Shown: in pieces, positions 1-8,752 of the stretch | Layout of the letters: every line of letters starts with the position of its first letter | How positions within the stretch are numbered: position 1 is the first letter of the stretch | Origin: JBBDWR01 sp040902745 | Lineage (GTDB): Bacteria; Actinomycetota; UBA4738; HRBIN12 | NCBI GenBank assembly: GCA_040902745.1 | Contig: JBBDWR010000029.1 | Location: forward strand, 62,001 to 126,000 | Direction: 5' to 3' | Length of the DNA stretch: 64,000 nt | Program-made: the position numbers and the translations under genes | Notes under the pieces: generated by a model | What the model was told of the DNA's origin: nothing | The model's database searches: none | What the model saw: the letters and a program-made list of their open reading frames with translations, nothing else

Positions 1-297
1 CTGGATCCCCGCTTCCAGCGCTGCCATCGCGTACTTCCACTGGAAGTGGATATCGGCCACGACCGGGATCGTGGACTTGGCTGCGATCGCGGTGAGCGCC
101 TCGGCGTCCTCCCAATGCGGGACGGCGACCCGGACGATCTCGCAGCCCGTGGCGACGAGCGAGGCGATCTGTTGCAGAGTCGCGTTGATGTCGGCGGTCT
201 TGGTCGTCGTCATCGACTGGATCCGCACCGGAGCGCCTCCGCCGATGTCGACGTCGCCGAGCCGGATCTTCCGCGTCTGTCGTCGTTCGGTCAGCAT
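1..297 (-). CDS. ispG: 4-hydroxy-3-methylbut-2-enyl diphosphate synthase IspG, N-terminal part (runs off window)
   Basis: This is the first 99 codons of IspG (GcpE), the [4Fe-4S] enzyme that makes HMBPP in the MEP isoprenoid pathway. The translation begins MLTERRQTRKIRLGDVDIGG and contains VRIQSMTTTKTADI and VPVVADIHFQW-type segments typical of the IspG TIM barrel; the cysteine-rich cluster end lies outside the window. An ATG at 297 is chosen; an in-frame GTG two codons upstream (303) is also possible. It lies 22 bases downstream of the YjbQ gene and, with dxr and rseP close by, keeps the usual actinobacterial dxr-rseP-ispG grouping, here interrupted by a two-component pair. Confidence 0.93.
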   Translation of the reverse strand, partial: MLTERRQTRKIRLGDVDIGGGAPVRIQSMTTTKTADINATLQQIASLVATGCEIVRVAVPHWEDAEALTAIAAKSTIPVVADIHFQWKYAMAALEAGIQ

Positions 298-319
298 GGG
301 CACACCCGGCTCGAGCGAC

Positions 320-772
320 TCATTCCCCGAAGACGTGGAAGGTGATCTGGCGCTCCTTCGGTTCGTCCATCTCGAACAGGATCAGTCGCTGCCAGCGGCC
401 GAATCCGGGCTCGCCCGCGACCACGGGGATCGCGTGGGAGGTGGCCGACAGCAGCATGGCCTTCACGTGGGAATGGCCGTTGGCTCGCTCATGCGGCTCC
501 TGGAGGTTCTGTGTGCGCAGCTCGAGATCGTCGTGCGCGTAGTACAGATCCTCGTCGGGCACGAGGTCGCGCACCCGGGTGCGGAAGTCGGCCATCGCGC
601 CGTCCTCCCATTCGTTGATGAGCAGGGCGCACGTCGTGTGGGCGCAGAAGACGATCGCCGCCCCCTCGGTCACTCCCGAGTCCTTGACGGCTCGGTCCAG
701 CTCCTCGGTGAGATCGCGATAGGCGTAGCGCTCGGGTGCGGTCACTTCGATCGTCGTCGTGCGAGCGGTCAC
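320..772 (-). CDS. yjbQ: YjbQ/UPF0047 family protein (secondary thiamine-phosphate synthase type)
   Basis: This is a 150-residue single-domain protein of the YjbQ (UPF0047) family. The conserved segments FCAHTTCALLINEWEDGA, NGHSHVKAMLLSATSHAIP and GRWQRLILFEMDEPKERQI are all visible. They carry the family's His and Glu residues. Members can complement thiamine-phosphate synthase weakly, but the true role is uncertain. The start overlaps the upstream histidine kinase stop by 4 bases, so the two are translationally coupled. Placement between a two-component system and ispG is unusual enough that a shared physiological role cannot be read from it. Confidence 0.85.
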   Translation of the reverse strand: MTARTTTIEVTAPERYAYRDLTEELDRAVKDSGVTEGAAIVFCAHTTCALLINEWEDGAMADFRTRVRDLVPDEDLYYAHDDLELRTQNLQEPHERANGHSHVKAMLLSATSHAIPVVAGEPGFGRWQRLILFEMDEPKERQITFHVFGE

Positions 773-2172
773 AGATGCCTCCTTGTACCGACGTTCGTTT
801 TCGGGTCGGGCCCGGACTGCTCCTCGTCACCGCGAGATGCCGCGGCCGGCAACTCGAAGGCGAAGATGCTGCCCTGGCCCGGCCGGCTCTCTGCCCAGAT
901 CCGACCACCATGTGCCTCGATCACCGAGCGGGCGATCGCGAGGCCGATCCCGGTGCCCCCGTCGTCTCGGGAGCGCGCTGAGTCTACGCGGTAGAACCGC
1001 TCGAAGAGACGAGGAAGGTGCTCGGGGGGGATGCCCACCCCGGTGTCCGCCACGCGCACCTGGACCGCGCCTTCGTGCGGCTGCGCGGTCACGGTCACGC
1101 TCCCTCCGGCCGGCGTGAATCGAACCGCGTTGTCGAGCAGGTTGAACAGCACCTGGTGCACGCGCTCCGCATCCGCAAGCGCCGCGGGAACGCCGTCGGG
1201 GATCTCGCTCTCGACGCGTACCTGCCTCGCAGCGCGAGCGACCTCGATCTCCGATACCACCCGGTCGACGAGTGGTGCGATCGGCACCCGGCCCCGGTGC
1301 AGCGGGACATCGCCCGACTCCAGCCGGGACAGGTCCAGGAGTTGATCGACGAGCCGGCCGAGGCGTTCGGCTTGCCCGAGCATGACCTGCAGCGTCTCGG
1401 GATCAGGTTGTTCGACCCCGTCGAGGAGGTTCTCCAGGTGCGCGTGCATCGCCGTGATCGGGGTCTTGAGTTCGTGGGCCGCGTTCGCGACGAGATCCCG
1501 ACGCTGTCGCTCGACGCTCTCGAGTTCGGAAGCCATGCGATTGAATGCCTCGGCGAGCTGGCCGACCTCGTCTCGAGAGGTCGTAGTCACGCGATGGCCG
1601 TACTCGCCCATCGCCATCGACCCCGCGGCGGCAGCCATATCCCGCAACGGCTGGGTCATGCCTCGCGCGAGCCACCGTGCGAACAACAGCGCGGTGCCAC
1701 CGGCGATCGCTCCCGCCAGCAGGAGCTGCCATCGGTAATCGCGGAGGAAGCGTGCGGATTTCGCGAAACCGCCGACCAGCCCACGGGGCGGGGCGTTGCG
1801 GTAGGCGTAGATCGTTGCGACCTGTTTGCCGTCCACGACCATCGGTACCGCAGCCCAGATCACCTCCGCGTTGACTCCCCAATGGCTCCGACCGTCGAAA
1901 TACTGCGGGGGCAGCTCATCGGGAGCCCTGCCCTCGAAGTATCTGGCGTGGTTCAGGTAGAGGATCTCGACGCCCGGTGGCGTCTTGCGCAGATCGGCCG
2001 ACGCCGCGCGGTTCGCGACGACCATGAGCCGGAGGAAGTCCGCTTCCGCTTGCGAATTTCGCAGCGCGTACGCGAAGAGAACGTAGATCACCACCAGGGT
2101 CACCATGACCGCGAGGACGATAGTGGATCCGAGCTTGGCCCGGATCGACGGCAGCCGCTGCAGGACCCGCAT
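769..2172 (-). CDS. Membrane sensor histidine kinase (HAMP-HisKA-HATPase)
   Basis: This 467-residue protein has two transmembrane segments (about 13-38 and 148-170) framing an extracytoplasmic region of about 110 residues. They are followed by HAMP (about 165-222), a HisKA domain with phospho-acceptor H233 in HELKTPITAMHAHL, and an HATPase domain with the N box (LLDNAVRFTPAG), G1 box (ADTGVGIPPEHLPRLF) and G2 box (GGTGIGLAI). It is therefore a complete class I sensor kinase. The response regulator gene lies directly upstream, its stop codon abutting this ATG, so the pair is an OmpR/EnvZ-style two-component system. The stimulus cannot be told; the proximity of rseP and cdsA would suit envelope sensing, which is inference. 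Confidence 0.93.
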   Translation of the reverse strand: MRVLQRLPSIRAKLGSTIVLAVMVTLVVIYVLFAYALRNSQAEADFLRLMVVANRAASADLRKTPPGVEILYLNHARYFEGRAPDELPPQYFDGRSHWGVNAEVIWAAVPMVVDGKQVATIYAYRNAPPRGLVGGFAKSARFLRDYRWQLLLAGAIAGGTALLFARWLARGMTQPLRDMAAAAGSMAMGEYGHRVTTTSRDEVGQLAEAFNRMASELESVERQRRDLVANAAHELKTPITAMHAHLENLLDGVEQPDPETLQVMLGQAERLGRLVDQLLDLSRLESGDVPLHRGRVPIAPLVDRVVSEIEVARAARQVRVESEIPDGVPAALADAERVHQVLFNLLDNAVRFTPAGGSVTVTAQPHEGAVQVRVADTGVGIPPEHLPRLFERFYRVDSARSRDDGGTGIGLAIARSVIEAHGGRIWAESRPGQGSIFAFELPAAASRGDEEQSGPDPKTNVGTRRHL

Positions 2173-2871
2173 CTATCCGCCGTCCTGGAAGGCGTACCCC
2201 ACGCCGTGGACCGTGCGGATGAAGCGCGGTTCGTTGCCGTCCTCCTCGAGCTTGCGACGGATCCGTGCGACGTGTGAATCGACGACCCGCCCGCCCGCGT
2301 AGTCTCGGTAACCCCACACGCTGTCCATCAGCTGCTCGCGGGAGAGCACGACGCCGGGCTCCGCAGCGAGAGTCGCTAGGATCTCGAACTCCAGCGGGGT
2401 CAGCGGGACTTCTTCACCGTCGAGAACCGTGCGCCGCCGCTGCGGGTCGATGACCAATCCGTCGTGCTCCACGGGACCGCTCGGCTTAGCCGTGCGGATG
2501 TTGTCCATACGCCGGATGATCGCGCGAACGCGAACCGCGAGCTCACGCAGGCTGAAGGGCTTGGTGAGGTAGTCGTCGGCACCGGCGGCGAAGCCGGCCA
2601 CCTTGTCCGTTTCCTCGGTGCGCGCCGTGAGCATCAGCACCGGGGTCCAGCCGTCGCGCTGGATCTCCCGGCACACTTCGAGGCCGTCCATCCCGGGAAG
2701 CATCAGGTCCAGTACGACCAGATCGGGGGATACCTGGCCGTGCAAGCGGATCGCCTCGGGACCGTCGTAGGCCACTTCCACGCGGTAGCCCTCGCTCTCG
2801 AGGCGCTTGCGGACTGCCTCCGCGATCGCCTCCTCGTCGTCGACGACCAGGACGGTTCTCTGCTCACTCAC
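2173..2871 (-). CDS. OmpR/PhoB-family response regulator
   Basis: This 232-residue regulator has a receiver domain (about 5-118; acidic D11/D12, phospho-acceptor D55 in LVVLDLMLPGMDG, conserved Thr and the K of TKPF). Its C-terminal winged-helix DNA-binding domain (about 130-229) ends in the family motif VDSHVARIRRKLEEDG and IRTVHGVGYAF. It is the cognate partner of the kinase that follows immediately with no intergenic base. About 138 bases separate it from rseP upstream on the other side; no clear operator was recognised there. It is a complete, ordinary member of the family. Confidence 0.95.
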   Translation of the reverse strand: MSEQRTVLVVDDEEAIAEAVRKRLESEGYRVEVAYDGPEAIRLHGQVSPDLVVLDLMLPGMDGLEVCREIQRDGWTPVLMLTARTEETDKVAGFAAGADDYLTKPFSLRELAVRVRAIIRRMDNIRTAKPSGPVEHDGLVIDPQRRRTVLDGEEVPLTPLEFEILATLAAEPGVVLSREQLMDSVWGYRDYAGGRVVDSHVARIRRKLEEDGNEPRFIRTVHGVGYAFQDGG

Positions 2872-3009
2872 GGCACCATCGTAGCCCGCGTCGCGTGATG
2901 GACCATCAGCGAGGGTGTGGAGATATCGTGGTTCGGACTTGCTGAACAGCGAGGATGTTCATCCCTGCGCTGTTGGGTTCGGAGGCTCCCGCGGCGGAGC
3001 GGACGTGCG

Positions 3010-4371
3010 TCAGGGCCCGAGCTGCAGGGGCTTGGTGATGTCGACGAGCACCGCAGCAGAAGTGAACAGCACGAAGAAGGTCAGGACCACCGCGGCCACC
3101 GGAACGAGCCGCCGGACATCCACGCGCTTGCCTCGGATCTTCTCGATCACCAGGACCGCCAGGTGTCCTCCGTCGAACGGCGGCAAGGGCAAGAGGTTGA
3201 GCAGTCCGACGAAGACGTTGATCGCCCCGAACAAAAACAGCAGCTGGAAGAACCTCCCACCTTCGGACAGGGTGCCCGCCGCGCCCGCCAGGCCGATCGC
3301 GCTCGCCGGATCGGTGACCTCCCGCTCCGCGTCGGTGAACAGGAGATCGCGCATCCGCCCGATCCCTTCGGGGCCGAAGATCCGAGCCGCCTCGCGTACC
3401 GAGTCCTGCGTTGCCAACCAGACCATCTGCGCGCCGTCAGACAGAGACTGCGGGAACCCGCTCTTCTCGACGACAGACTCGCTCAGCTCCACGCCGATCC
3501 GCCATTGCATCTGGACTTCATCGACGCCTGGAGACGGCACGAGGACCGGTTGGAGCGTCGTTTCGATGACCTCGCCGTCACGCTCGATCACTAGTTCGAG
3601 CGCGTCGCGCTGATGCTCGCCGACGAACTCGACGAAGACGTTCGCCGAGGGTTCGCTCACGCGATCCGGCCCGCTGGCGACCTCGACGACGCGATCCCCG
3701 CGGCGCAGGCCGGCGACATCGGACGGCGTGGCCAGAACGCTCGCGGCGACGACCGTTTCCACCCGCTCGGTTGTTTCCCCCTGTTGCCGTTCGAGTACCA
3801 ACAGCAGCTCTTCACCCTGGTGTTCGCGGACGAATCGTTGGAACCCCGCCTCGCTCGGGTGCGCAACGCTGGCAGACCCCGCCACCACGAGCACGACGCG
3901 GTCTCCGGCCATCGCGGACAAATCCCCGGGCGGAAGCGGTGCCGCGAACGTCTGCTCGACCGTGGGAAACGTCACGGACTCGGATGGGAAGAGCCCTCCG
4001 GCGAACGTCAACGCGATGGAGAAGAAGATGAAGGCGATAACGAAGTGCGTGAGCGGCCCCGCGGCGATCACGATCGCGCGCTGCCAGGCCGGCTTCTCGT
4101 AGTAGGTGCGTGGGAAGTCGGGGTCGGAGGGCGCCACGGGACGGAACGGGTCCATCCCGGCGATCTTCACGTAGCCGCCCGCCGGGATCGCCTTGAGGCC
4201 GTACTCGGTCTCGCCGCGACGGACCGACCAGAGCCGCTTGCCGAAGCCGACGAAATACTCCTCAACCTTGAACCCGAAGAGTTTCGCGAACCCGAAGTGT
4301 GCGGCCTCGTGGATCAGGACCACGAGCAGGAGCATCACGATGAACGCCGCCACGCCCAGGGCGGTGCTCAC
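3010..4371 (-). CDS. rseP: Site-2 membrane metalloprotease RseP (M50B)
   Basis: This is a 453-residue intramembrane zinc protease that cuts membrane-anchored anti-sigma factors and related substrates. The zinc motif HEAAH (21-25) lies in the first transmembrane helix and the third-ligand motif FDGGH (399-403) near the C-terminus. Between them the sequence has two PDZ-like stretches: one around GDRVVLVVAGS to LLLVLERQQGE, and a second around AGLRRGDRVVEVASGP to LELVIERDGEV. The tandem arrangement is more typical of Gram-negative RseP than of short Gram-positive forms. It starts 3 bases after the dxr stop and is followed by the two-component genes. Confidence 0.95.
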   Translation of the reverse strand: MSTALGVAAFIVMLLLVVLIHEAAHFGFAKLFGFKVEEYFVGFGKRLWSVRRGETEYGLKAIPAGGYVKIAGMDPFRPVAPSDPDFPRTYYEKPAWQRAIVIAAGPLTHFVIAFIFFSIALTFAGGLFPSESVTFPTVEQTFAAPLPPGDLSAMAGDRVVLVVAGSASVAHPSEAGFQRFVREHQGEELLLVLERQQGETTERVETVVAASVLATPSDVAGLRRGDRVVEVASGPDRVSEPSANVFVEFVGEHQRDALELVIERDGEVIETTLQPVLVPSPGVDEVQMQWRIGVELSESVVEKSGFPQSLSDGAQMVWLATQDSVREAARIFGPEGIGRMRDLLFTDAEREVTDPASAIGLAGAAGTLSEGGRFFQLLFLFGAINVFVGLLNLLPLPPFDGGHLAVLVIEKIRGKRVDVRRLVPVAAVVLTFFVLFTSAAVLVDITKPLQLGP

Positions 4372-4374
4372 GGG

Positions 4375-5535
4375 CTAGTCCTCCTCGAGCAGTTCGGCCG
4401 CGCGCTTGCGGGCCCAGGTGTCGGCCCGCTCGAGGTTGACCACGGAAACAACCGAGGGAGCCTCGTGCTCGTCCACGGTGGTCTGCACCACCTCGACGAT
4501 GCGTGTGAGCTGGATCTTGCCCTCAAGGAAGGCCATCACCGCGACTTCGTTGGCGGCATTCATCACCGCAGGGAAGGTCTGGCCGAGCTGCCCCACGCGG
4601 TACGCGAGATCGACGGCGGGGAACGCCTCGCGATCGACGGGTTCGAAGGAGAAGGAGGAGTCGACGAGCGGCACCGACTCGATGCCGGTCGGCAGCCGGT
4701 CGGGCCAGCCGAGCGCGAGCTGGATCGGGAGCCTCATGTCCGGCGCCGCGATCTGTGCGGTGATGCCGCCGTCGCGGAACTCCGCCATCGCATGCACCAG
4801 TCCTTCCGGGTGCACCACGACGTGGATCGACGAGTACTCCAGGTCGAAAAGGTAGTGCGCCTCGATCACCTCGAGCCCCTTGTTCATGAGCGTCGCCGAG
4901 TCGATCGTGATCTTGGGTCCCATCTGCCACACTGGGTGCGCCAGCGCCTCCTTGACCGAGGCGCGGGCGAGTTCGTTTCGGGTCCAGCCCCGGAACGGCC
5001 CGCCGGAGCCGGTAAGGATCACGCGCTTGAGGTCCTCGCGTTGCTCCCCACGCAGGCACAGCGCCAGGGCTGCGTGTTCGGAGTCGACGGGGATCAGTCG
5101 CTCGGGCTCACCCTTGATCAGATCCTTCACGAGCTCGCCTCCGACCACGAGACTTTCCTTGTTGGCCAGGGCGAGCGTCTTGCCGCTCTGCAGCGTGGCC
5201 ATCGTGGGTCCCAGTCCGGCCGAACCGACGAGTGCGTTGAGCACCATGTCGGCTTCTGCATCGCGGGCGAGTCGCTCGGCGGCGTCGGGGCCGACGAGCA
5301 GCTCGACGCCCTTGAGACCCTCGAGCTTCTCCTTGAGGTCGATCGACGCGGTCTCGTCGGCGATCGCGACGAACGGCGGCAGGAACTCGCGGATCTGGCC
5401 GATCAGCAGCTCGTGGTTGGTGCCCGCGGACAGCCCGACAACCCGGAACCGGTCCGGGTTGCGGCGCACGACGTCGAGCGCTTGGGTTCCGACGGAACCC
5501 GTCGAGCCGAGAACGATCAATGAACGCATCGTCAT
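4375..5535 (-). CDS. dxr: 1-deoxy-D-xylulose 5-phosphate reductoisomerase
   Basis: This 386-residue Dxr (IspC) converts DXP to MEP with NADPH, the committed step of the MEP pathway. The Rossmann motif GSTGSVGTQ (10-18), the segments ANKESLVVGGELV and IPVDSEHAAL, and the metal/substrate region SATLMNKGLEVIEAHYLF are all present at expected positions and the length is normal. Two ATGs lie two codons apart at the 5' end; the upstream one is used. It forms an operon with rseP (3-base gap) and shares the pathway with ispG at the window start. Confidence 0.97.
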   Translation of the reverse strand: MTMRSLIVLGSTGSVGTQALDVVRRNPDRFRVVGLSAGTNHELLIGQIREFLPPFVAIADETASIDLKEKLEGLKGVELLVGPDAAERLARDAEADMVLNALVGSAGLGPTMATLQSGKTLALANKESLVVGGELVKDLIKGEPERLIPVDSEHAALALCLRGEQREDLKRVILTGSGGPFRGWTRNELARASVKEALAHPVWQMGPKITIDSATLMNKGLEVIEAHYLFDLEYSSIHVVVHPEGLVHAMAEFRDGGITAQIAAPDMRLPIQLALGWPDRLPTGIESVPLVDSSFSFEPVDREAFPAVDLAYRVGQLGQTFPAVMNAANEVAVMAFLEGKIQLTRIVEVVQTTVDEHEAPSVVSVVNLERADTWARKRAAELLEED

Positions 5536-5705
5536 CTAGGGTACCCCGGGTCTCCCACAAGTCGAGGAATCCCTGGTCGCGTCACCGGCAGGCACGTCTC
5601 CGACGTCAGCGACCCTTCCCCACCAGTATCGGATCGAGCGCCGACGACCGCGATACCTTGCGTTCGGTAGCTGACAGGGCCGTGGTGCGCGCAGGCGCGG
5701 AAGGT

Positions 5706-7415
5706 CTACAGGAAGATGCGGAAATACAGGAACGCGGCGGGGGCCACGAAGAGGAGCGAGTCGATCCTGTCCAGCACGCCTCCGTGCCCCGGGAGGATGC
5801 TTCCCATGTCCTTCACGTCGAGATCGCGCTTGATCAACGACTCGGCGAGGTCTCCGATCGGGGCGAAGATCGCCACGACGATCGCGAGGCCGATCGAACG
5901 ACCGACCGTCTCGAGCGGGTCGACCAAGGGCGAGAGCACCGCGACCGCCACGATGATCACGATCAGGGTGGCCCCGATCGCTCCCTCCCAGGACTTCTTC
6001 GGGCTGATCGATTGTGCGAGCGGGCGACTTCCCCACACGGAACCGATCGCGAATGCAGCTGTGTCGTAGACGAAAGTGAGGCCGATCACGGAGATCATCA
6101 GCGCGCGCCCGTCGAGAGCCTCCGGCAGGGCAAGGGTGATCAGCGCGTATCCCGCAAGCCCGGCGACGTAGATCACCGGCAGAAGCGTCGATGCGATCCC
6201 GACGACGATGTGCTTGCGATGGGCGGCGGGGACGGTCATGTACCACAGGAACGTCGCGAACGTGCCGAGCGCGATCATCGCGAGCATCGCGGCCTCACCG
6301 TGGTAGTACCCGGCAGCAAGCACCAGCGCGCCCGTCGCCAGTCCCACGATCGTGGCGGGCTGCAGGTGGCGCTTCTGCACAACCCAGTACAACTCTCCTT
6401 GCGCCAGCAGAACGAGCGCCGACGCGACGATCGCGAACACCCCGGAGCCGATCGCGAGACTCCCGAGCGCGACCGCCGCGAGGACGACTCCGGTCAGGAA
6501 CGCCGCCGGGACGTCGCGGCCTCCGCCACGACCCTCCTCCGCGCCCCCGACCTCCACCGAGGTCGGTTCCTGCCAGCTGGGTCCGTCGTCCGGGCCGCCG
6601 ACCATGACCGGATCGTCGGCTCCTCCCTCGTCGAGATCGGCAAGGAGCGTCTCTTCGACCTCGGTCGCGGGTGCGAACGGCTGCGAGACGTCGTAGGGCT
6701 CCCCGACCACCGTCTCGGTTGCGTACACCTCGACCTGCTCGGTCTCGGGCGCGTTCTGCGGGTCCAGCTCCTCCGTCGGGTACGACGCAGGCGGCTCGTC
6801 GACCGGCGGCATGTGATCGTCACCCGAAGCGCTCGGCGCCTCCTGCCCGGTTTCGGCGCGCACCGACGCGGCGAAGTGTTCGGCGGCGGCAGCGATGTCG
6901 GGCTCGTCCTGCGGCTCTGAACCGAGTACCTGCGCCTCGACCGGCTCGACGACTTCGACCACGTCGGTCACATCGACCACTTCCACCTCGGCCTCGGCCG
7001 AAAATGGCCACTCCCCCTCGTCGACCGGATCCGCGGTGTCGAACAGGTCTGCCTGTGGCTCCTGAGTCGGCTGTCCTGCAGGGCGGACCCGGATGCCTTC
7101 GATCATGTCCCCGGCGGGCTCGTCCGGCTCCTCGTCCGAGAGCTCCGCCGACCCGGATCCGGGCGGCTGGGTTTCGGCGTAGATGTCGACACGTCGCTCG
7201 GGGCGACCGGAGGCAGCGTCGCCTGGCAGGTCGTACGCGGGCTCGTCGGCCGTCGGCTCCTCGTACGACGTGGGTTCGGCCGGCGTGGGGCGAACGGGTT
7301 CGGACGGCTCGGTCGCAGGGGCCTCGGGCTCGGGCCAGTCGACGTCCTGGATCGGTGCGAAGAACTTGTCCAGGTCCTCGAACAGCTCGTCCTTGTCCCG
7401 GTCGCGATCCGTCAC
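5706..7415 (-). CDS. cdsA: Phosphatidate cytidylyltransferase CdsA with a long acidic N-terminal extension
   Basis: The C-terminal half (from about residue 290) is a polytopic CdsA that makes CDP-diacylglycerol from phosphatidate and CTP. It carries the family signature SLIKRDLDVKDMGSILPGHG followed by GVLDRIDSLLF close to the C-terminus. The first 290 or so residues are low-complexity, rich in Glu, Asp, Pro, Thr and Ala, with no recognisable fold; CdsA proteins are normally near 270-300 residues, so the total of 569 is about twice the usual size. The stop of frr overlaps this ATG by 4 bases. A 170-base gap without a recognisable gene separates it from dxr. Confidence 0.93.
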   Translation of the reverse strand: MTDRDRDKDELFEDLDKFFAPIQDVDWPEPEAPATEPSEPVRPTPAEPTSYEEPTADEPAYDLPGDAASGRPERRVDIYAETQPPGSGSAELSDEEPDEPAGDMIEGIRVRPAGQPTQEPQADLFDTADPVDEGEWPFSAEAEVEVVDVTDVVEVVEPVEAQVLGSEPQDEPDIAAAAEHFAASVRAETGQEAPSASGDDHMPPVDEPPASYPTEELDPQNAPETEQVEVYATETVVGEPYDVSQPFAPATEVEETLLADLDEGGADDPVMVGGPDDGPSWQEPTSVEVGGAEEGRGGGRDVPAAFLTGVVLAAVALGSLAIGSGVFAIVASALVLLAQGELYWVVQKRHLQPATIVGLATGALVLAAGYYHGEAAMLAMIALGTFATFLWYMTVPAAHRKHIVVGIASTLLPVIYVAGLAGYALITLALPEALDGRALMISVIGLTFVYDTAAFAIGSVWGSRPLAQSISPKKSWEGAIGATLIVIIVAVAVLSPLVDPLETVGRSIGLAIVVAIFAPIGDLAESLIKRDLDVKDMGSILPGHGGVLDRIDSLLFVAPAAFLYFRIFL

Positions 7416-7975
7416 GCGATCTCCTTGAGTTCCTGCTCCTTGTGGGCGAGGATCTCATCGATCTCCGCGACGTGCTGGTCCGTGAGCTTCTGCAGCTCCT
7501 TCTCGGCACGCTTCAAGTCATCCTCGGAGATGGTGCCCTCTCGTTCAAGTCTTTCGAGCTTCTCCTTGTCGTGCCTACGCACGTTCCGCACCGCCACCCG
7601 GCCGTCCTCCGCCAGACCGTGGACCACCTTCACGAGCTCGTTGCGGCGCTCCTGCGTCAGTTGCGGGATCGTCAGCCGTATCAGGGCGCCGTCGCTCTGC
7701 GGCGTGATCCCCAGATCGCTGGTCTGGATGGCCTTCTCGATGGCGCCGACAGAATTGCGATCGAACGGCTGGATCACGAGGGTCCGGCCCTCTTGCACCG
7801 AGATACCGGCCAGCTGCTGCAGCGGCGTCTGGGCCCCGTAGTAGTCGACGGTCACACGGTTGAGCAGGCTGGTGTTGGCTCGCCCGGTGCGCACACCACC
7901 CATCTCGTCCTTGAGATGGGTGACGGCCTTCGCCATCTTCTCCTTCGCCTCCGAGAGCGCCGCCGGCACGGTCAC
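7412..7975 (-). CDS. frr: Ribosome recycling factor
   Basis: This 187-residue RRF works with EF-G to split post-termination ribosomes. Family segments are clear: GGVRTGRANTSLL near residue 30, VTVDYYGAQTPLQQLA, TIPQLTQERRNELVK and the C-terminal helix ending EILAHKEQELKEIA. The open frame continues upstream, but the GTG at 7975 is chosen because it gives the standard length and forms a GTGA overlap with the pyrH stop. It sits in the conserved rpsB-tsf-pyrH-frr-cdsA order. Confidence 0.96.
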   Translation of the reverse strand: MTVPAALSEAKEKMAKAVTHLKDEMGGVRTGRANTSLLNRVTVDYYGAQTPLQQLAGISVQEGRTLVIQPFDRNSVGAIEKAIQTSDLGITPQSDGALIRLTIPQLTQERRNELVKVVHGLAEDGRVAVRNVRRHDKEKLERLEREGTISEDDLKRAEKELQKLTDQHVAEIDEILAHKEQELKEIA

Positions 7976-8739
7976 GAGGCCGCCCCATGAACCAACGTGC
8001 CGATCGGTTCCCCGGACAGGGCGCGCCGGATGTTGCCCTCCTGGCGGAAGTCGAACACGATGATCGGCAGATCGTTCTCCATGCACAACGAGATCGCGGT
8101 GGCGTCCATCACCTGATACCCCTCGCGCAGCACGTCGAGATACTCGATCGTCTCGAACTTGCGCGCGTTCGCGTCCTTGTGCGGGTCGGCCGTGTACACA
8201 CCGTCGACCTTGGTCCCCTTCAAGATCGCCTGCGCCTTGATCTCGAGCGCGCGCTGAGCGGCCGTCGTGTCCGTCGAGAAAAATGGAGCACCGAGTCCCG
8301 CCGCGAAGATCACGATGCGGCCCTTCTCCAGGTGCCGTGTCGCGCGCAGCGGAACGTACGGCTCTGCGATCTGTGCCATCTGGATCGCCGTCTGGACCCG
8401 CGTGGTGACGTGGATCTTCTCGAGAGCATCCTGCAACGCCAGGGCGTTCATCACGGTTCCCAGCATGCCCATGTAGTCGGCGCGGCCGCGGTCGATACCC
8501 TCGGCGTCGCGTCCGCGGAAGATATTGCCGCCGCCCACGACCACCGCGGTCTGCACGCCGAGATCGACGACTTCGGCGAGCTGACGGGCAAGCAGCGTCG
8601 TGGCCTCGGTGGAGATGCCGTGTTCGTCGTCGGGCGGAGAGAACGCCTCGCCGGAGAGCTTGAGCAGAACCCGGTGGTAGATCGGCCGTTCGGCGCGCGG
8701 CGTCGCCGGCGGCTCGATCTGCGGCGCCCCATCGCTCAT
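7972..8739 (-). CDS. pyrH: UMP kinase
   Basis: This 255-residue bacterial-type UMP kinase (amino acid kinase fold) phosphorylates UMP to UDP. It shows the nucleotide-binding RVLLKLSGEAF, then VVVGGGNIFRG, RADYMGMLGTVMNALAL, the FAAGLGAPFFSTDTTAA loop and LKGTKVDGVYTADP. The ATG at 8739 is preferred over a longer open frame because the upstream residues match no family and a purine-rich GGGG/GGCGAG stretch precedes it. It is 13 bases downstream of tsf and overlaps frr by 4 bases. Confidence 0.96.
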   Translation of the reverse strand: MSDGAPQIEPPATPRAERPIYHRVLLKLSGEAFSPPDDEHGISTEATTLLARQLAEVVDLGVQTAVVVGGGNIFRGRDAEGIDRGRADYMGMLGTVMNALALQDALEKIHVTTRVQTAIQMAQIAEPYVPLRATRHLEKGRIVIFAAGLGAPFFSTDTTAAQRALEIKAQAILKGTKVDGVYTADPHKDANARKFETIEYLDVLREGYQVMDATAISLCMENDLPIIVFDFRQEGNIRRALSGEPIGTLVHGAAS

Positions 8740-8752
8740 CTCGCCGGCCCCT

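Noticed and set aside
3613..5523. Long open frame (about 630 codons) on the plus strand opposite rseP and dxr
   Set aside because: It is the antisense shadow of two clear genes in GC-rich DNA. The translation is rich in Arg/His/Asp with no family motifs, and the reverse strand has the conserved products.
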